DNA of 64,000 bases from Viola odorata (GCA_963691705.1 OY829537.1:77397352-77461351); one strand, 5' to 3'; shown: positions 46,050-57,038, counted from the stretch's first letter. Numbers and translations are program-made. The notes: generated from the sequence alone by a model not told the origin.

Positions 46050-47495
46050 TGATTGCGTGTCGAGGGCATCAAATTTGGTTGTAAAAAAGATATAGAAATG
46101 GGGTAGGAATACAACTTATCACTCGTCCACAAGGGACTCGTAGGTCATGATAAGAGGTTCGTCCACAGAGATCTTGTTGGGGTTTCTTAGTCTTGACTCG
46201 ACTTCCTCGTCACTAGAGTTGAGGGGGTTTTGTTCCTGCAATTAAAGTAAACAAAGCATAAAAGAGAACAAGCAATAATAAAATAAATAGGCGATCTTAA
46301 GCAGAAGGTGATCTTATCTAAGATTGCAGATTGAGGTTGGTTGTGAACTGTCTTGAGGTAAACTCCTGGCAAGGGTGAATTCGTGAGCGTATTCCTTGTT
46401 TAATCGATCATCGACCTTTAGATTTTCTCCTTCTCTCTCATAACTCTGCTATAGATTGGGAGGAACCCCTTTCCAATCCTACTTTCCTCCTATTCTAATC
46501 ACTTGGAGGGTACCCCATTTCCTAGTGATCCTGGCCAGTGGACACCTTGCTGGTTAAAGGGTTTATCCAATAGGCTGCTGGCTTGAGGCACATGCGTTTT
46601 CTCAATGGCGTAAGGAAAGACAGAGTCTAGGCCAAGCTACTCCCAACTCGGAGCCCTAGATTGTCAGCCTGGTTAGGCCTATATCGATTCAAGTTCACTA
46701 ACCCCCGCGAGGTTAGCTTCCTACTTCATCACTCCGGTTTTACTCGTCCCCTTTGTGACTGGCTACAAATTCGTCGTCTTGCCTAAGATCGATCAAGTCT
46801 TAGCCTAGACGGGAACCGGTTTGTTAAAACAGAACTTGAGTCGATTATGAACGAGAGGATAATAAGAACGATCGGTCTCACGAATCACAAGAACGGTCAC
46901 TCAACCCTTACCAAGAATTAGGTGTTTAGCTACTAGACATAATAATTAAAGAAGAGAATAGTTGAAGAACATGAATTAAAATTAAATCTATGATATTCAA
47001 AACTGAATAATCACAGAGCAAATGTTTACAAGAACTAGAAGCTGGAAGAAGGAAGGACTGTAATTGACAGCCTTCCCTAACCTTTAACAAGGTTAGAGTC
47101 CCCGCCAATTATGTTCCTTTCCAAATTCCAAACTTCAAATGCCTAAAAGATAGGGAAAAAATCCCAATTGTTTGAAATTAAAATAACATAAGATAAATAT
47201 CTAAACAGATTGTTTTTGTTCTTAAAAGATTACATCTGAGATTTCTTCAAAGGGATGTAACAACCAGCTGGCTTCCTGATCCACTCCGCCTTTCATGAGT
47301 CCAAGATGATCACGCCTCTATCTCTGCAATCTTGGCCAAGCTTGCGGCTAAGATTGCCATGTTGTCGCTCAAGGCACCTGTTTCCTTCAATTCTGCTCTT
47401 AGCTGAGATTTCCTTCAAAAGACCACAAGATGACGTGAAAGAGATTGATTTTACCATAACCAAGGTGGTTTTAGATAGTAAAATCACATGAAAAT
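46050..47495 (-). repeat. 5' LTR of copy F, cut by copy B 8 bp before its end
   Basis: Starts tgattgcgtgtcgagg. The outer end gatagtaaaatcacatgaaaat aligns with gatagtaaaaacatgatgaatt of the left LTR, and aaacgtca beyond copy B (63524-63531) finishes it. Total length is about 1454 bp, close to the 1502 bp of the left LTR. Sequence divergence from that LTR is high. Confidence 0.8.
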
Positions 47496-47867
47496 TGATA
47501 AGATTCAATGTCAATCTTGTGAGATTCTGCGTCGTGTGCGATCGGAACGGTGGTGAATGGCGGCGAGTGTACCTGCAAGGCGCCGGAGGGGGAGCTCCGG
47601 CGTAGACACTCCGATGCTTAAGTTAGTTCGGGTTTTAAAAGTGGTAGAGGTTTCTCTAGGTGAGTCCCTCCCCCCATTGTGAAAAAGGGTGGGGTATTTA
47701 TAGATCTGGACAGCGATACCTAGCGATATCAATGAGGGCACCGTTTGATGATGACGTCACAGGCGATATCAGTGGATGACGTCACGGGCGATGTCTGATG
47801 GGGCTGCCGGGAGCGATAACCTTGTGGGTCCCTAGGATGGGATGACGCCGTGCGTATAGGATTGCGT

Positions 47868-47899
<32 letters not shown>

Positions 47900-48035
47900 G
47901 CTGAAGGCGACCATCCTAGGAATCCTTCGCTGATCCCTAGGCGATACAGGGATATCCTTATGGAGCTCAGGGGGATTCGTTTCGATAAGAACCGTTTGTG
48001 CAGTAGGACCGTTAGGACTATCTCGATTGTTATCA
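47496..48035 (-). repeat. 3' LTR of Tat copy B
   Basis: 540 bp with a run of 28 G on the sense strand (47872-47899) and TGACGTCA at 47752-47759 and 47777-47784. The target duplication is directly to its left. No clear polypurine tract lies next to it on the inner side: the sense strand reads cagttgggctta before the LTR. Confidence 0.94.
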
Positions 48036-48992
48036 TAAGCCCAACTGAAAACGAGCCCGAGTGTTTACCAAGGGTTGTCCATGTCTGTCATCTTGAATGA
48101 AGGTTTTTGTCGCGAGGTGATAAGTTCGCAGGGTCTCCGAGCTTCTTGGATTATTCAACGTCGATAAGACTCAAGTGATGAGCTGGAGATTGAGCCTGAG
48201 GCTACTGGGCAAGCTGACTCCGACTTTCGTTCTTATCTAAAGATTCGTCCTAGAGGGATGCCCCTATCACCCTTGCAGTTGCGAGGTCATTACTCTCCGC
48301 CTGGCGGTATTACTCTGATTGGCCCCTCGGGGGGGACTTAAGAAGCCTCAGCTTATTCGAGTTGTGAAAGAGCTGTTGTCGGGTCACCGATAATATTGTC
48401 CAGGATATTCGACCAAGTCATACCGGGGACTGGCACATATTCCAGGTCCATTGTCCTTCCAAGTGTTCTGCAAACATAGGAAGGAGATAGATTCGTATAT
48501 AAAGGTTAGTAAACTTTTGCACTTACAGAGGTTTGAGGTCAGTACGAGCCCAATCTTTCTTTTACGCTCAAGGAAACAGTGGTATCAACGCGGCTTTACG
48601 CCATCAGCTGCCTATGATTAGCGCGGCTTTATACCACCAGATGCCTGCGATGCTAGCGCGGTTTTACGCATCTAGGGCTACCTGTGACATCAACGCGACC
48701 TTACACTGTGGATACCGGTAGCCATATGGCCTTTACGTGATGGCCACCCGTGATATCGTATCTTTCGGCGTTTTTCTAGACCTTGTCTCGCATTCCTGCC
48801 GATATCTGTATTACGGACAGTATACGAACATTGCCCTCTCATTCCACTTTGGGCTCATCAGCCCTTGTGGTTATCGGGTCGGCTCGTCTTTTGAGGACCC
48901 CATTGTTCTTTCCTCCGAAACCTCCCTCTTGGAGCCTATAAATCAGGGAGTTTTTTCCGCCCACGTTCTCCTCATCTTTTCCAACACGCATC
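48036..48992 (+). other. 3' region of copy B: degenerate coding trace, minisatellite and promoter of the 125-aa gene
   Basis: A plus-strand frame around 48180-48345 looks coding (residues like YLKIRPRGMPLSPLQLRGHY), but it has no start and ends in a stop, so it may be a lost antisense gene. A degenerate ~35-bp repeat follows at 48571-48720. A TATA box, cctataaatc, at 48936-48945 lies about 50 bp before ATG 48993. Confidence 0.45.
48571..48720. repeat. degenerate minisatellite, about 35 bp x 4
   Basis: The core atcaacgcggctttacgc varies as ttagcgcggctttatacc, ctagcgcggttttacgc and atcaacgcgaccttacac. No function is apparent. Confidence 0.6.
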
Positions 48993-49370
48993 ATGGATCA
49001 TCTGACTAAGAATTTCCTCTTTTCCAAGGGCCATTCTCTCAAGAACCTTAATGATGGTGACGTCGGATTCCTGGAGAACATGCTGGTCAAGACTTCTGAG
49101 GACATCCTGGAGTTACAAGGGATGCTGACCCCGCTTCATTCTAGGTTGGGGGCTACCTCTCTGGAGGATTTCAGTCCTTTGGAGAGCGTATCGAAACTGG
49201 CTGCCTCCATCGCTCGGATCCAAGTGGTGATCGCCATGCTGCAGCAGCGCAAAGATATGCTGGGGTGCTGCCTGAAGGGAATGAGAGCCACTTCCCATGA
49301 TCTGCTCCTGGTCATGGATTCCTTGAGGGACCTTCCCGAAGTGCCTGAGGACGCTGGCTCTGATGCCTGA
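48993..49370 (+). CDS. antisense small gene of copy B, 125-aa protein of unknown function
   Basis: ATG 48993 is the first ATG after a TATA box (48936-48945) and a short leader. The frame is open to 49370, and AATAAA lies at 49444-49449, about 75 bp after the stop. The product is acidic at the end (PEVPEDAGSDA), has no signal peptide or membrane segment, and looks mostly helical (LENMLVKTSEDILELQGML; VVIAMLQQRKDML). I recognise no family. It is the outermost of four same-strand genes between the 3' LTR and pol. It cannot be compared with A or C, which lack this region. The promoter-ORF-poly(A) layout makes a real gene likely. Confidence 0.55.
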   Translation: MDHLTKNFLFSKGHSLKNLNDGDVGFLENMLVKTSEDILELQGMLTPLHSRLGATSLEDFSPLESVSKLAASIARIQVVIAMLQQRKDMLGCCLKGMRATSHDLLLVMDSLRDLPEVPEDAGSDA

Positions 49371-49843
49371 TAGCGGTGGCTCCCTTTGTACCCTTTTTCT
49401 TTTCCCTCTTGTTCATGTACCTTCCGGCCATTAGGCCATAATGAATAAACAGTTCTTATCATGTCGTCTTGCAACTGTTCTTCTTCTTCTTCTTTATTGC
49501 TCTCTTTGTCATTTTCCAATGAAGATATTCTCAGCCCAACTGAAAACGGTTCAGCTACTGGGTTCTTATTATTTGGCTGCTCTGCATTAAATACAAGTCG
49601 CTGTTGCCCTGGCAACTGATTGGGCAAATTTGCGGTTTTACTCGATCAGGGGAAAATCTCAACAGGCGTGGCTGCAAATCCACCTTTGTACTTCAGGATG
49701 TACACGTGTCTTTTCTCAAGAGTCGGGTTGGAAGATTAAAAGATCCTTTTTTCCCCCGTTTCCTGGCTATTTAAAAGGGGATTTTCCTTCCTTCATTATC
49801 ATTTATCTTCTCGTCGTTTTTCTTTCCAACCAGTGTTAATCTC
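49371..49843 (+). other. spacer with poly(A) signal and the next promoter
   Basis: It contains AATAAA (49444-49449) for the gene before it and a TATA-like ctatttaaaagg (49768-49779) about 65 bp before the next ATG. A minus-strand frame crosses it but overlaps the 125-aa gene and has no domain. The 16-mer agcccaactgaaaacg at 49533-49548 also occurs beside the 3' LTR (48038-48053). Confidence 0.45.
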
Positions 49844-50263
49844 ATGGCCGATTCTCATTTCTTAGATACGTTTGCACGGGATTCTCCACCAACTCCTCCG
49901 ACCTCTCCTGATTCGGATGATCCTCCTCCGTCGCCCCCCTGGAGGCCGCCCGTTCGCCGACGGTGCCGCAAGAAGCGGAGGAAGGAGGCTGCGAAGGCTT
50001 CTAAATCATTCAATGACGCTCTGGCCACTTTTTCTTCGAAGGGGAAGGAAACATCCTGTCCTCCTCGCGAGCACCGCAAGAGGCTCCTTCTGCCTGTTCG
50101 GCTGTGGGGACGATGCCGCCGCCTGTTGAGGAGAAGTCAGATCAGTCATCTGCTCTCGTGGGGGAGAAGGTTGAAGAACCTTTTCCTTTCGCTGGTGAGG
50201 ATGAGGATGATGTGGTCTACTGCTACGGCATCTCCTGGTCTGATGGGGAATAGATGGACGTAG
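49844..50263 (+). pseudogene. antisense small gene of copy B, Pro-rich/basic N-terminus, frameshifted
   Basis: ATG 49844 follows a TATA-like box (49768-49779), and AATAAA lies at 50302-50307. The first ~70 codons give a Pro/Asp-rich start (SPPTPPTSPDSDDPPPSPP) and a basic block (RRRCRKKRRKEAAKASK). Near 50040-50120 the coding character moves to another frame, whose end is acidic (EDEDDVVYCYGISW) and stops at 50251-50253. The frame of the ATG continues as an unlikely Arg-rich tail to 50263. I infer a one-base loss. It could be the detached N-terminal part of an aORF-like gene. Family unknown. Confidence 0.5.
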
Positions 50264-50713
50264 CGCGCCTTTTTTGTAGATGCCGCATGGCTTCTTAAAA
50301 TAATAAAGCTTTTATTTTCTTTCGTTCTTCCGCCGCTTTCCTTTTTTGTGTTTCCAGGATTATCGCGGGAGTAAGCCTTTCGCTTGGGGGCAACCGCTTT
50401 TCGGTTTTTGGTCAGCAACTGTCTTCTTCCAAAAGGCATTGATGACTGTCCACGCGTCCTTTTCCACTTTGCACGTGTTTTGCTTTCACAGGCTGTTCCT
50501 TTTTTAGGTTTTTCCTTTAAAAGGAATTCGCTCTTCTATTTTAACACTTTTCTGCTGATATTTCGAAATTCTTCGTATTTCCTTTCTTCTGTGCTTCTTT
50601 CTTCCCGAGAGATTTTTCTGCAATTGCTCGCCGGTGCCGACGGCCGATTTACTGGTTCTCTGCTCCAGGTATTTTGTTCTTCTATCGCCGTAGTTTTACT
50701 TTTCCAGTCCATT
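50264..50713 (+). other. spacer and promoter region of aORF1, copy B
   Basis: AATAAA (50302-50307) closes the gene before. cctttaaaagg near 50513-50523 is a TATA-like box about 190 bp before ATG 50714. A pyrimidine-rich leader follows, possibly with a short 5' UTR intron ending at tccag (about 50668 or 50708). No other gene. Confidence 0.4.
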
Positions 50714-52950
50714 ATGTCTTATACTATATCCTCTACAACCACCGAGAATCCCTTAGATCCCGAGGTTAGGAAAGCTCGTAGTATCTTTGATTGTAATGAA
50801 GTTTTGAGGGCTGAGTTAGAGGAACATGGTATCACTTTTCCTACGGGATATCGCCCCTTTATCTCTCTGAAGGATACCCGGCTTACGGATGCCATATGGG
50901 GGACGTTCCGGCTGGTTTATTTCAAGATGTTTACCTACGGGTTTCGTCTTCCACTTCATACTTCTCTAATGAAGCTGCTGAATCATCATGATCTTAATCC
51001 CGTTCAAATAACTCCCCCCTCCTGGTGTGGGCTTTACGCCTTTCTTCGTTCGTGTGAGATGAAGCGTATTTTCGCTCCATCGCTCGATCTGTTTCATACA
51101 TTTTTTATCTTAAGGTGCCGCGGCTGCTTGATAGATATTACCCCTAGATGGGATGAGGATGTCATTCGGTTCTTCTGGCGGAACTTTCAAGGCTTCGAAG
51201 AGAACGTGGCCAACTGGAAAAACGGCTTCACCCTTCGCACACCCTCTCGGTACTGGCGCGGTGGGTTCAACCGAGTGATCACTGGTGCCGCTTGGCAAAA
51301 ACCAGATGTGTTGTCCAGTATGGATGTATCTAATGTTAACGCTCTAATAGAGATAGAAGGGCCTTTCCGTATTCGAAAATTTGCTCAGTTCAGGCCTCTG
51401 TCAGAGTGTGCCGTTGGTGAGTTTTTTCTTTTATCGCCTTATCGCCCTGACTTTCTTGTTATATTTAAAACATTTTATCGGCAGGTAACGCTGAGGGACG
51501 CTCCTTTGGAGAAAACGACGTACCTTTGAACGTAGTGCCGCTTCAGACGTTACCTCCTTCTCCTCCCCCGGAAGACTTCAGTCGTCCTCCTATTCCGCCG
51601 CGAGGAAGAAGAAACAAGACTATCGTGACACGCAGCGCCTCCACCCGATCTTCTCGTTTTCTGGAGAATTGGCTGCCGCCTCGCGGTAAAGGAGTGGCCC
51701 CGAATAACCCTGTGGTTGAAGAGGTCGACAGCGATAGCGGAAGCATGGATACCGGTCCCGAGCTGCGTCATGCTACTCTTGCCCAGCGGAGGAGGCTTAG
51801 GTCAAGAAAAAATGGTCCTGCGGCGGAGTCAGCCGAGGATGATAGCGACGAGATCGCTGCCGAAACCGAGCGTCTCGTGAAGAGAGTTCACAAAGAGAAG
51901 TCTGACCCGCCGATTCCTTCCGTGGAGAAAGTCAACGGGGTTCCCACCGAGGAGGTTAACGCTCCGAGCGTTACGGGTCCTTTGCCAACGACGGAAGTTA
52001 CCGAGGTGTCCTCTGCCATTCCTCCCAAAGTTCATGAGGCTTCAGCAGCGATGAGGCCATCTCTAGCGTCTGGCGGTTCTACTTCTCCAATTCGCTCCTT
52101 TATTCCGAATGTGAGTTTACCAGTTCCAAATCCGATTGCTCCTCCTACCCATCCCCCGCAGAAGCCTGAGTTTTTGTATCTTTCTTCGATTTCGGGCGTT
52201 GGTAATTCCGTGAAAAATTGTTGTCCCCCTTATATCGCCAATCTGTCCCCTCAAGGCTTTCAAGGCCCTGCCGCATTTCAGTTGAACTTGTCTTCCCTTG
52301 GCACCGACGGTCTTCGTACTTTAGGGATATCGGATCCATCCTCAAGAGAAGAGCCAGTGGGCCCGATAGTGGGACAAATGTTCGCTTCTTCAAAAGACAA
52401 GGAAGAGTTCTTGCAGCATTCTCCTGACGTACGGCATTCACGTCTTCTGACCGATATGTTGGCCTGCTTTCGTGAGCTGAATTACTTTTTCGATGATCAG
52501 CGGGATAAGGTTCCCCCTTCTTTTGATTTAAAAGGGGAACTGGATGCCGCCTTGATGAAGGTGACGGAGCTATCGCAGCTTCAAGAGCGAACCCGGGCGG
52601 AATTGGACGACTGTCGTGCTGAGCTTGCTGGAGAAAAATCAAAATGGAAGGCTAAGACAAACCTTCTAGAGGTGGAATTGGTGGTGGCTGATAGGAAGAA
52701 TGTCTTCCTTTGCGAAGAGATAGCGTCTCGCGATGCAGATTTGGCCAAAGTACCCTCGAAGATAAACAAGACCATGGATATCTGCCTCTCCGAGTTTATG
52801 AATCTCTATCGCCAGGGAACCGTTAACCCGTCAGTGTTGGCCGATAACGCTTCCAAGAGATTGAAGGATTTGAGGGAAAGTGAGGGAAATCTCTCTTCTT
52901 CTATGAGAGGACAAAGGGATGAGGACCGCGATGCTTGCAAGGACCCATGA
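50714..52950 (+). CDS. antisense gene aORF1 of copy B, two exons, open (722-aa Transposase_28-type protein)
   Basis: Exon 1 is 50714-51416, the intron 51417-51484 (GT..AG, 68 bp), exon 2 51485-52950. The joined length is 2169 nt, frame kept (phase 1), 722 aa. Residues about 1-234 form the plant Transposase_28 / 'putative gypsy type transposon' domain (KMFTYGFRLPLHTSLMKLL; WCGLYAFLRSCEMKRIFAPS). Next come a Pro/Ser/Glu-rich middle with basic RRRLRSRKN and a conserved block (SSISGVGNSVKNCCPPYIA). The C-terminal coiled coil is about 52540-52740. Such extra ORFs are known from Tat elements, often antisense; their function is unknown. It is a paralogue of aORF2 at 53569: same intron site and phase. 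Copy A's version is broken. Confidence 0.72.
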
Positions 52951-53568
52951 TTGATCGGGATTGTTTCATTTAGAAGACTTTCTGTTTATTCATTTCTTTT
53001 GTCTTGTAATAACGCCCTGTTATGCGGCGATACATTTGCATTTTATTGCTTTTTGAACTTCATTCCGCCCTTCCGCGTTGATATAATGTTGCCCTTTTAA
53101 TTAATGTCTTCTTGCGCTATCTCCTTTCTTGCGATATCATGCTTGTTTTTTCCAAGAGACGGTGCCCGCTTTTCAGAGCATTTAATGCTTGCCCTCCTTT
53201 CATAAGAAAATTCGCGATTGTACAGACACACGTGTCCATTTCTTCTGGCGCTACGAGCTAGCGTGCTTGAAAACTTTGCCTAGATCGAGGCGTTGTAGCG
53301 CCTTTCTAGGATTGTACTCATTACCTTAGTCTATTCCTTGTGCCGCTTCCACGCAATGACTGTGGCATCCGTCGTTTCGTTTAATTATTAGGGTTATAAA
53401 ACCCAATATTTATTCTTTTCGTTTTCTTTTACCATCCTTTTTTCCCATATTTTCTTTCAGCCGTCTCATTTTCTCCCCACTATCCAGGGCTCTTCGAAGT
53501 GCTTTTCTCTGAAGGTATTTTCTTTCTCCTCCATCGTCTTCTTCATCTTTTAGCTTTTTAATTCTGCC
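52951..53568 (+). promoter_or_regulatory. spacer between aORF1 and aORF2 with the aORF2 promoter, copy B
   Basis: ttataaaa at 53394-53401 is a good TATA box, about 170 bp before ATG 53569. A pyrimidine-rich leader follows. The first half (52951-53390) has no gene and is probably the aORF1 3' UTR. In copy A, bases equivalent to 52937-53403 are deleted, including this TATA box. Confidence 0.55.
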
Positions 53569-55940
53569 ATGGCTAAGACTCGCCGTTCTGAGTCGAAATC
53601 TGCCGATGAAAAAAGGATGGATATTACGGCCAGTGTTATCACCTCTGAGGCCGCTCTTCATGAGCATTTGGCCGCCCATAATGCTATCATCCCTGATGAT
53701 TATAAGGCCAGTGTTGCCCCCGAGTCTCTACGTTTGAACAACGTTTTGACGGGCACTCGTAGGGTCATGTATGCGCAGATGTTCCGTTATGGTTTTCGCC
53801 TTCCCATTGACCCTTTTGTCCAGGAATTGCTTGTTGTCGGCGATCTGTCTCAGGCCCAATTGTCCCCAAATGCATATTGTTGTGTTTATGCTTTTTTGGA
53901 CCTCTGTAAATACAAAAAGATTACTTCCCCTTCCCTTATGCTGCTTAAATCTGTTTTTAAGCTGATGAAATGTCGGGGAGTGATAACGATATCGCCCCGC
54001 TTCGACGATGACTCTCTTAAGTCCTTTACTTGGAAACTCCTCCATATCGAGTCTTCCATTGATGGCTGGAAAAAGGAGTTTTTTGTGGTAGATATTCCTG
54101 AAGATCTTTGTTCCTGGTGGCGATCTGGGTTTAACCAAAACGTGGATGACACCGCTTGGAGCCAACCAGAGACCCTTCCGCAGCGTGAACAAGGCTGGTT
54201 AAACAAATTACTCGAACTGAAAATCAGCGTTCACATTCGCCAAGTGGCTTGTCGAATGGACATTCGTGGTTGTGTTAAATGTGAGTGCTGCGTTACTCCT
54301 TTCTTTACTGTTACTGTTACTAACGCTGACGTTATTTTGTACTTTCGCGGCGACGGATCCCAACTATAAACCCGAGAGCGTAAGGAGACGTTTGAGGAGG
54401 GCTCAAGAGAGAGAGGAAAAAGAGAGAGACGCCTCCACGGAAGCAACTGATAATCCACCGAACTTCCGGCCGCTTCCGCGAGCGTTGTCCAAGTGTCCTC
54501 TTCGGCCGACATTCCTTCGGGCGTTCCCCTTGTGACCGTCGCTGCTCCTCCTGCTCAGACTTCTTCTTCTTCCCAGGCCTCTAAGGCCATTGCCAAAGGA
54601 AAAAAGAATAGAAAAACAAGAAGCGTTGCCGCTCTCACACCTTCTCCAGACGCGGCAGGCTCTTCAGAAGCGCCTCCTTCCAACACTGCTGCGGTAAGGG
54701 TACTTTCTAGCCGTCATAGGCTACATTTCCATTTCTGTTGTTGTTTAATTTCTTTCTTCTTTTCTTTCTGTATTTTACATTATATTCTTGGCAGGACACT
54801 ATCGTTGTTGCTGCCTTCGCTCCTCCGTCAGACAACATGGAGTTGAGTTATGCGTTGACCGGTTTCAAGAAGAGACAGCGATTGGGAGACGAGGGCGGAA
54901 ACCCCTCTTCCTTTACTACCGGGGCAGAGAATAGGTCCGCGGATGGGTTTGACTCGACGGCTGCTCCTCAGGGAGAGAATCCTTCAGGATTTTTGGGGAA
55001 TCTAGGCACTAGCGATACCTTGGAGGCTTCTCCCCATTCTTTCGGGGCTTCCGCTCATGTGTATCCGCCCAATATGGGATACCAGGATGTCTCACAGGAT
55101 TTCTCCAGCTATCAGCCTCATGGCGTTTATATCGCTTCAGGAGGTTCATCGTCACAGGTCCGCGCTCCCTTTTCCTTGGGTTTTCTTCCTTCGCGTATCC
55201 CCCTCCGGGACCGTTTTGGTGAAGGAGGAGCCACTTTTAACTGTGTAGTAGATCTCGGTCCGCTGAGTGGGCCCGCTGCGGTGACCCATCAAATTGGATT
55301 ATTCGATCTCCGGAATACTGCTTTGACCGCGTTAGGGGGTGACGGCTCCGATGAGGTTACGGCTTTTCTAGCTTCTCAAGTATTGGCGTCTGCGCCAGAA
55401 CGGGAAGCTTTTCTTTCGAGGTCTGTGCTGGACAGGGAAAACTCCGTACGCTCTTCTCTTTTTACCAACATGATGTCTTTCCATTACTGGGCGGAGGAAG
55501 TGCGAAGTCAAGCCGCTTCCCTCTCCTCCGCTTTGAAGGAATTGGAGCGGGAGCGGGATGAGAAGAAAAAGTGGCTGGAGGAGCACACAAATTTATTGTT
55601 GGCTCATCGGGAGCAAGAAAAAGAGCAATCTGCCGCCTTAACAGCGGAAAAGGCCAAAGTCATCGCTTTGGAGAATGAGAAATTATCCTGGGAGAATGAG
55701 AGATCGTCTCTGATCAAGGAGAAAGCTGCCCTAGAGGAAGAGTCAGCCGATAAGAGCATGTGGCATGTCGAACAGACTGCCATCACTTTGGTTGATTGTT
55801 TTGAGGAAGCCCACGGGGTCGACGCGTACAAACCCGATGAGGTCTCTGCCGCCTTTAAACGAAGATCAGGGAACATTAACGAGGAAGGCTTTCGCCAGGC
55901 TAAAGCGGCAGGCTGGAAAAGGAGGAACCCCGAAGGTTGA
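53569..55940 (+). pseudogene. antisense gene aORF2 of copy B, three exons, frameshift and lost splice acceptor
   Basis: Exons by alignment with the open copy in A: 53569-54280, 54351-54693, 54795-55940. The acceptor of intron 1 reads TTCGCGG where A has TTCGCAG, so the AG is gone. In exon 2 one C is missing near 54454, shifting the frame. Exon 3 is open and nine codons longer than in A. The N-terminal domain (FRYGFRLPIDPFVQELL) and C-terminal coiled coil (55530-55750) are well kept. Without these two changes the encoded type is a ~735-aa Transposase_28-type protein. It converges with pol on the minisatellite at 56443. Confidence 0.82.
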
Positions 55941-56442
55941 TGCACTTTGAGGCTTTATCGCTTTTCCCTTAGTGACCAATCGTCATTAAGTTTTTGCTAT
56001 TAGTTTGACCATCACCGTTTGTAGCCCCCCTTAAATATTTTGATATGTTCGGACAACTTTATCGCTGACTTTCTTTTTGTCTAGTTGTCTGTTTGCGAAC
56101 TTCTTTCGCGTTATCTTCGCCATATTTATTCCATGCGCTTTCTTTCCCGAACAGACCCTTAGCGTTCCTGTCAAAATTACGGAACTCGGCCTTGGGCTAG
56201 CTTTCCCAGTGAGCCTGATGGTATCTCTTCTCATGAGATCCTCGCTCTTTCCGCTGCCCGAAAAGTATTCTGCGCATTCTTAATTGTAAATCATCAGTAA
56301 CAAAAACATGTTACGAGAGACAGTAATTACCCGTAGGAGCCTTTCCGCTGCCATCATAGGGCGTTACTCTGGAACCCGTGGAGAATCGCTTTCGCTATCA
56401 GCTCTATACTTCACCAGGGATTACACATCTGGTTACTAGCCG
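55941..56442. other. spacer, 3' UTR of aORF2 in copy B
   Basis: Nearly identical to 4114-4639 of copy A. No gene and no clear AATAAA. Confidence 0.4.
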
Positions 56443-56940
56443 GGATTTCACGATTCTCTACGTTTCCCTGTTTTCACGATCGGCCCTTAAGTGCCTCGTC
56501 TTAGTGAGCTGTCGGATCGGGACGGCTATCACAAGGCTAGGGAATTTTCACTTTTGGGCGTTGCCCTCGCATCTAGAACCGTGTCCTTCCTTAATGGCCT
56601 GGCTGCAGCAGCCCAGCCGTTAAGATAGGAGTCTTGTTTCTAGACGGAGTTTCTATTTTTTTGGGGCGTGCCTCTTCTTGATAGGCCGTCTCCACGAGAA
56701 CGGTCCGTACAAGGAAACGATTTTTCACTCCCAGAGATACCGGGTGGTGCCCTCACTTAATGAGCCGTCTGATCAAGATCGGTCATCACAAGGGTAGGAC
56801 TTTTCACCCCCGGGGGCGTCTAGGATCTTTCAATCCGACGCTATTCAAGGTATGTTGGGTAGTGCCCTCACTTAGTGGGCCATCTGATCAAGACCGGCCA
56901 TCACAAGGATAGGACTTTTCACTTCCCCAAGATACCCCCT
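56443..56940. repeat. minisatellite between convergent pol and aORF2, copy B
   Basis: Four degenerate units, as in A, for example 56746-56812 and 56858-56928, sharing tgatcaaga, catcacaagg and taggacttttcac. Unit number equals copy A. Confidence 0.75.
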
Positions 56941-57038
56941 TTTTATCTGCACAAGAGCAATCACAAAAACCCACGAAAGCTCTCTCATCGAGCGTTAGTC
57001 ATGGTTAGGGTCGGCTTAAATCAAAGGTGCAGATAAAA

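Larger units (their letters stand above)
38690..47495 (-). mobile_element. Athila-lineage LTR retrotransposon, copy F, rearranged
   Basis: Minus orientation. From the right: 5' LTR (46050-47495, its last 8 bases at 63524-63531 beyond copy B), PBS, gag, protease and the first bases of RT. The frame then jumps at about 43004 into LTR sequence. RT, RNase H and integrase are absent. The left part is a tandem series of LTR, 3' UTR and inverted LTR pieces. It sits in copy G's integrase: after the F end the G frame starts at 63533, and atcag (63532-63536) is the presumed target duplication. Confidence 0.8.

Noticed and set aside
48568..48590. cagtggtatcaacgc matches 15 bases of a widely used cDNA template-switch primer, suggesting adapter contamination
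   Set aside because: It is one unit of a local degenerate repeat (48571-48720) with similar words in the other units, and the primer's next bases do not match.
49136..49627. 163-aa minus-strand frame with a Glu-rich stretch as a gene
   Set aside because: It overlaps the 125-aa plus-strand gene, and its Glu run is the complement of a ttcttcttc run; no domain.
50714..55940. aORF1/aORF2 as DNA transposases that move the element
   Set aside because: The Transposase_28 name is historical; no DDE triad or terminal inverted repeats are visible, and the element has LTRs, PBS and integrase.
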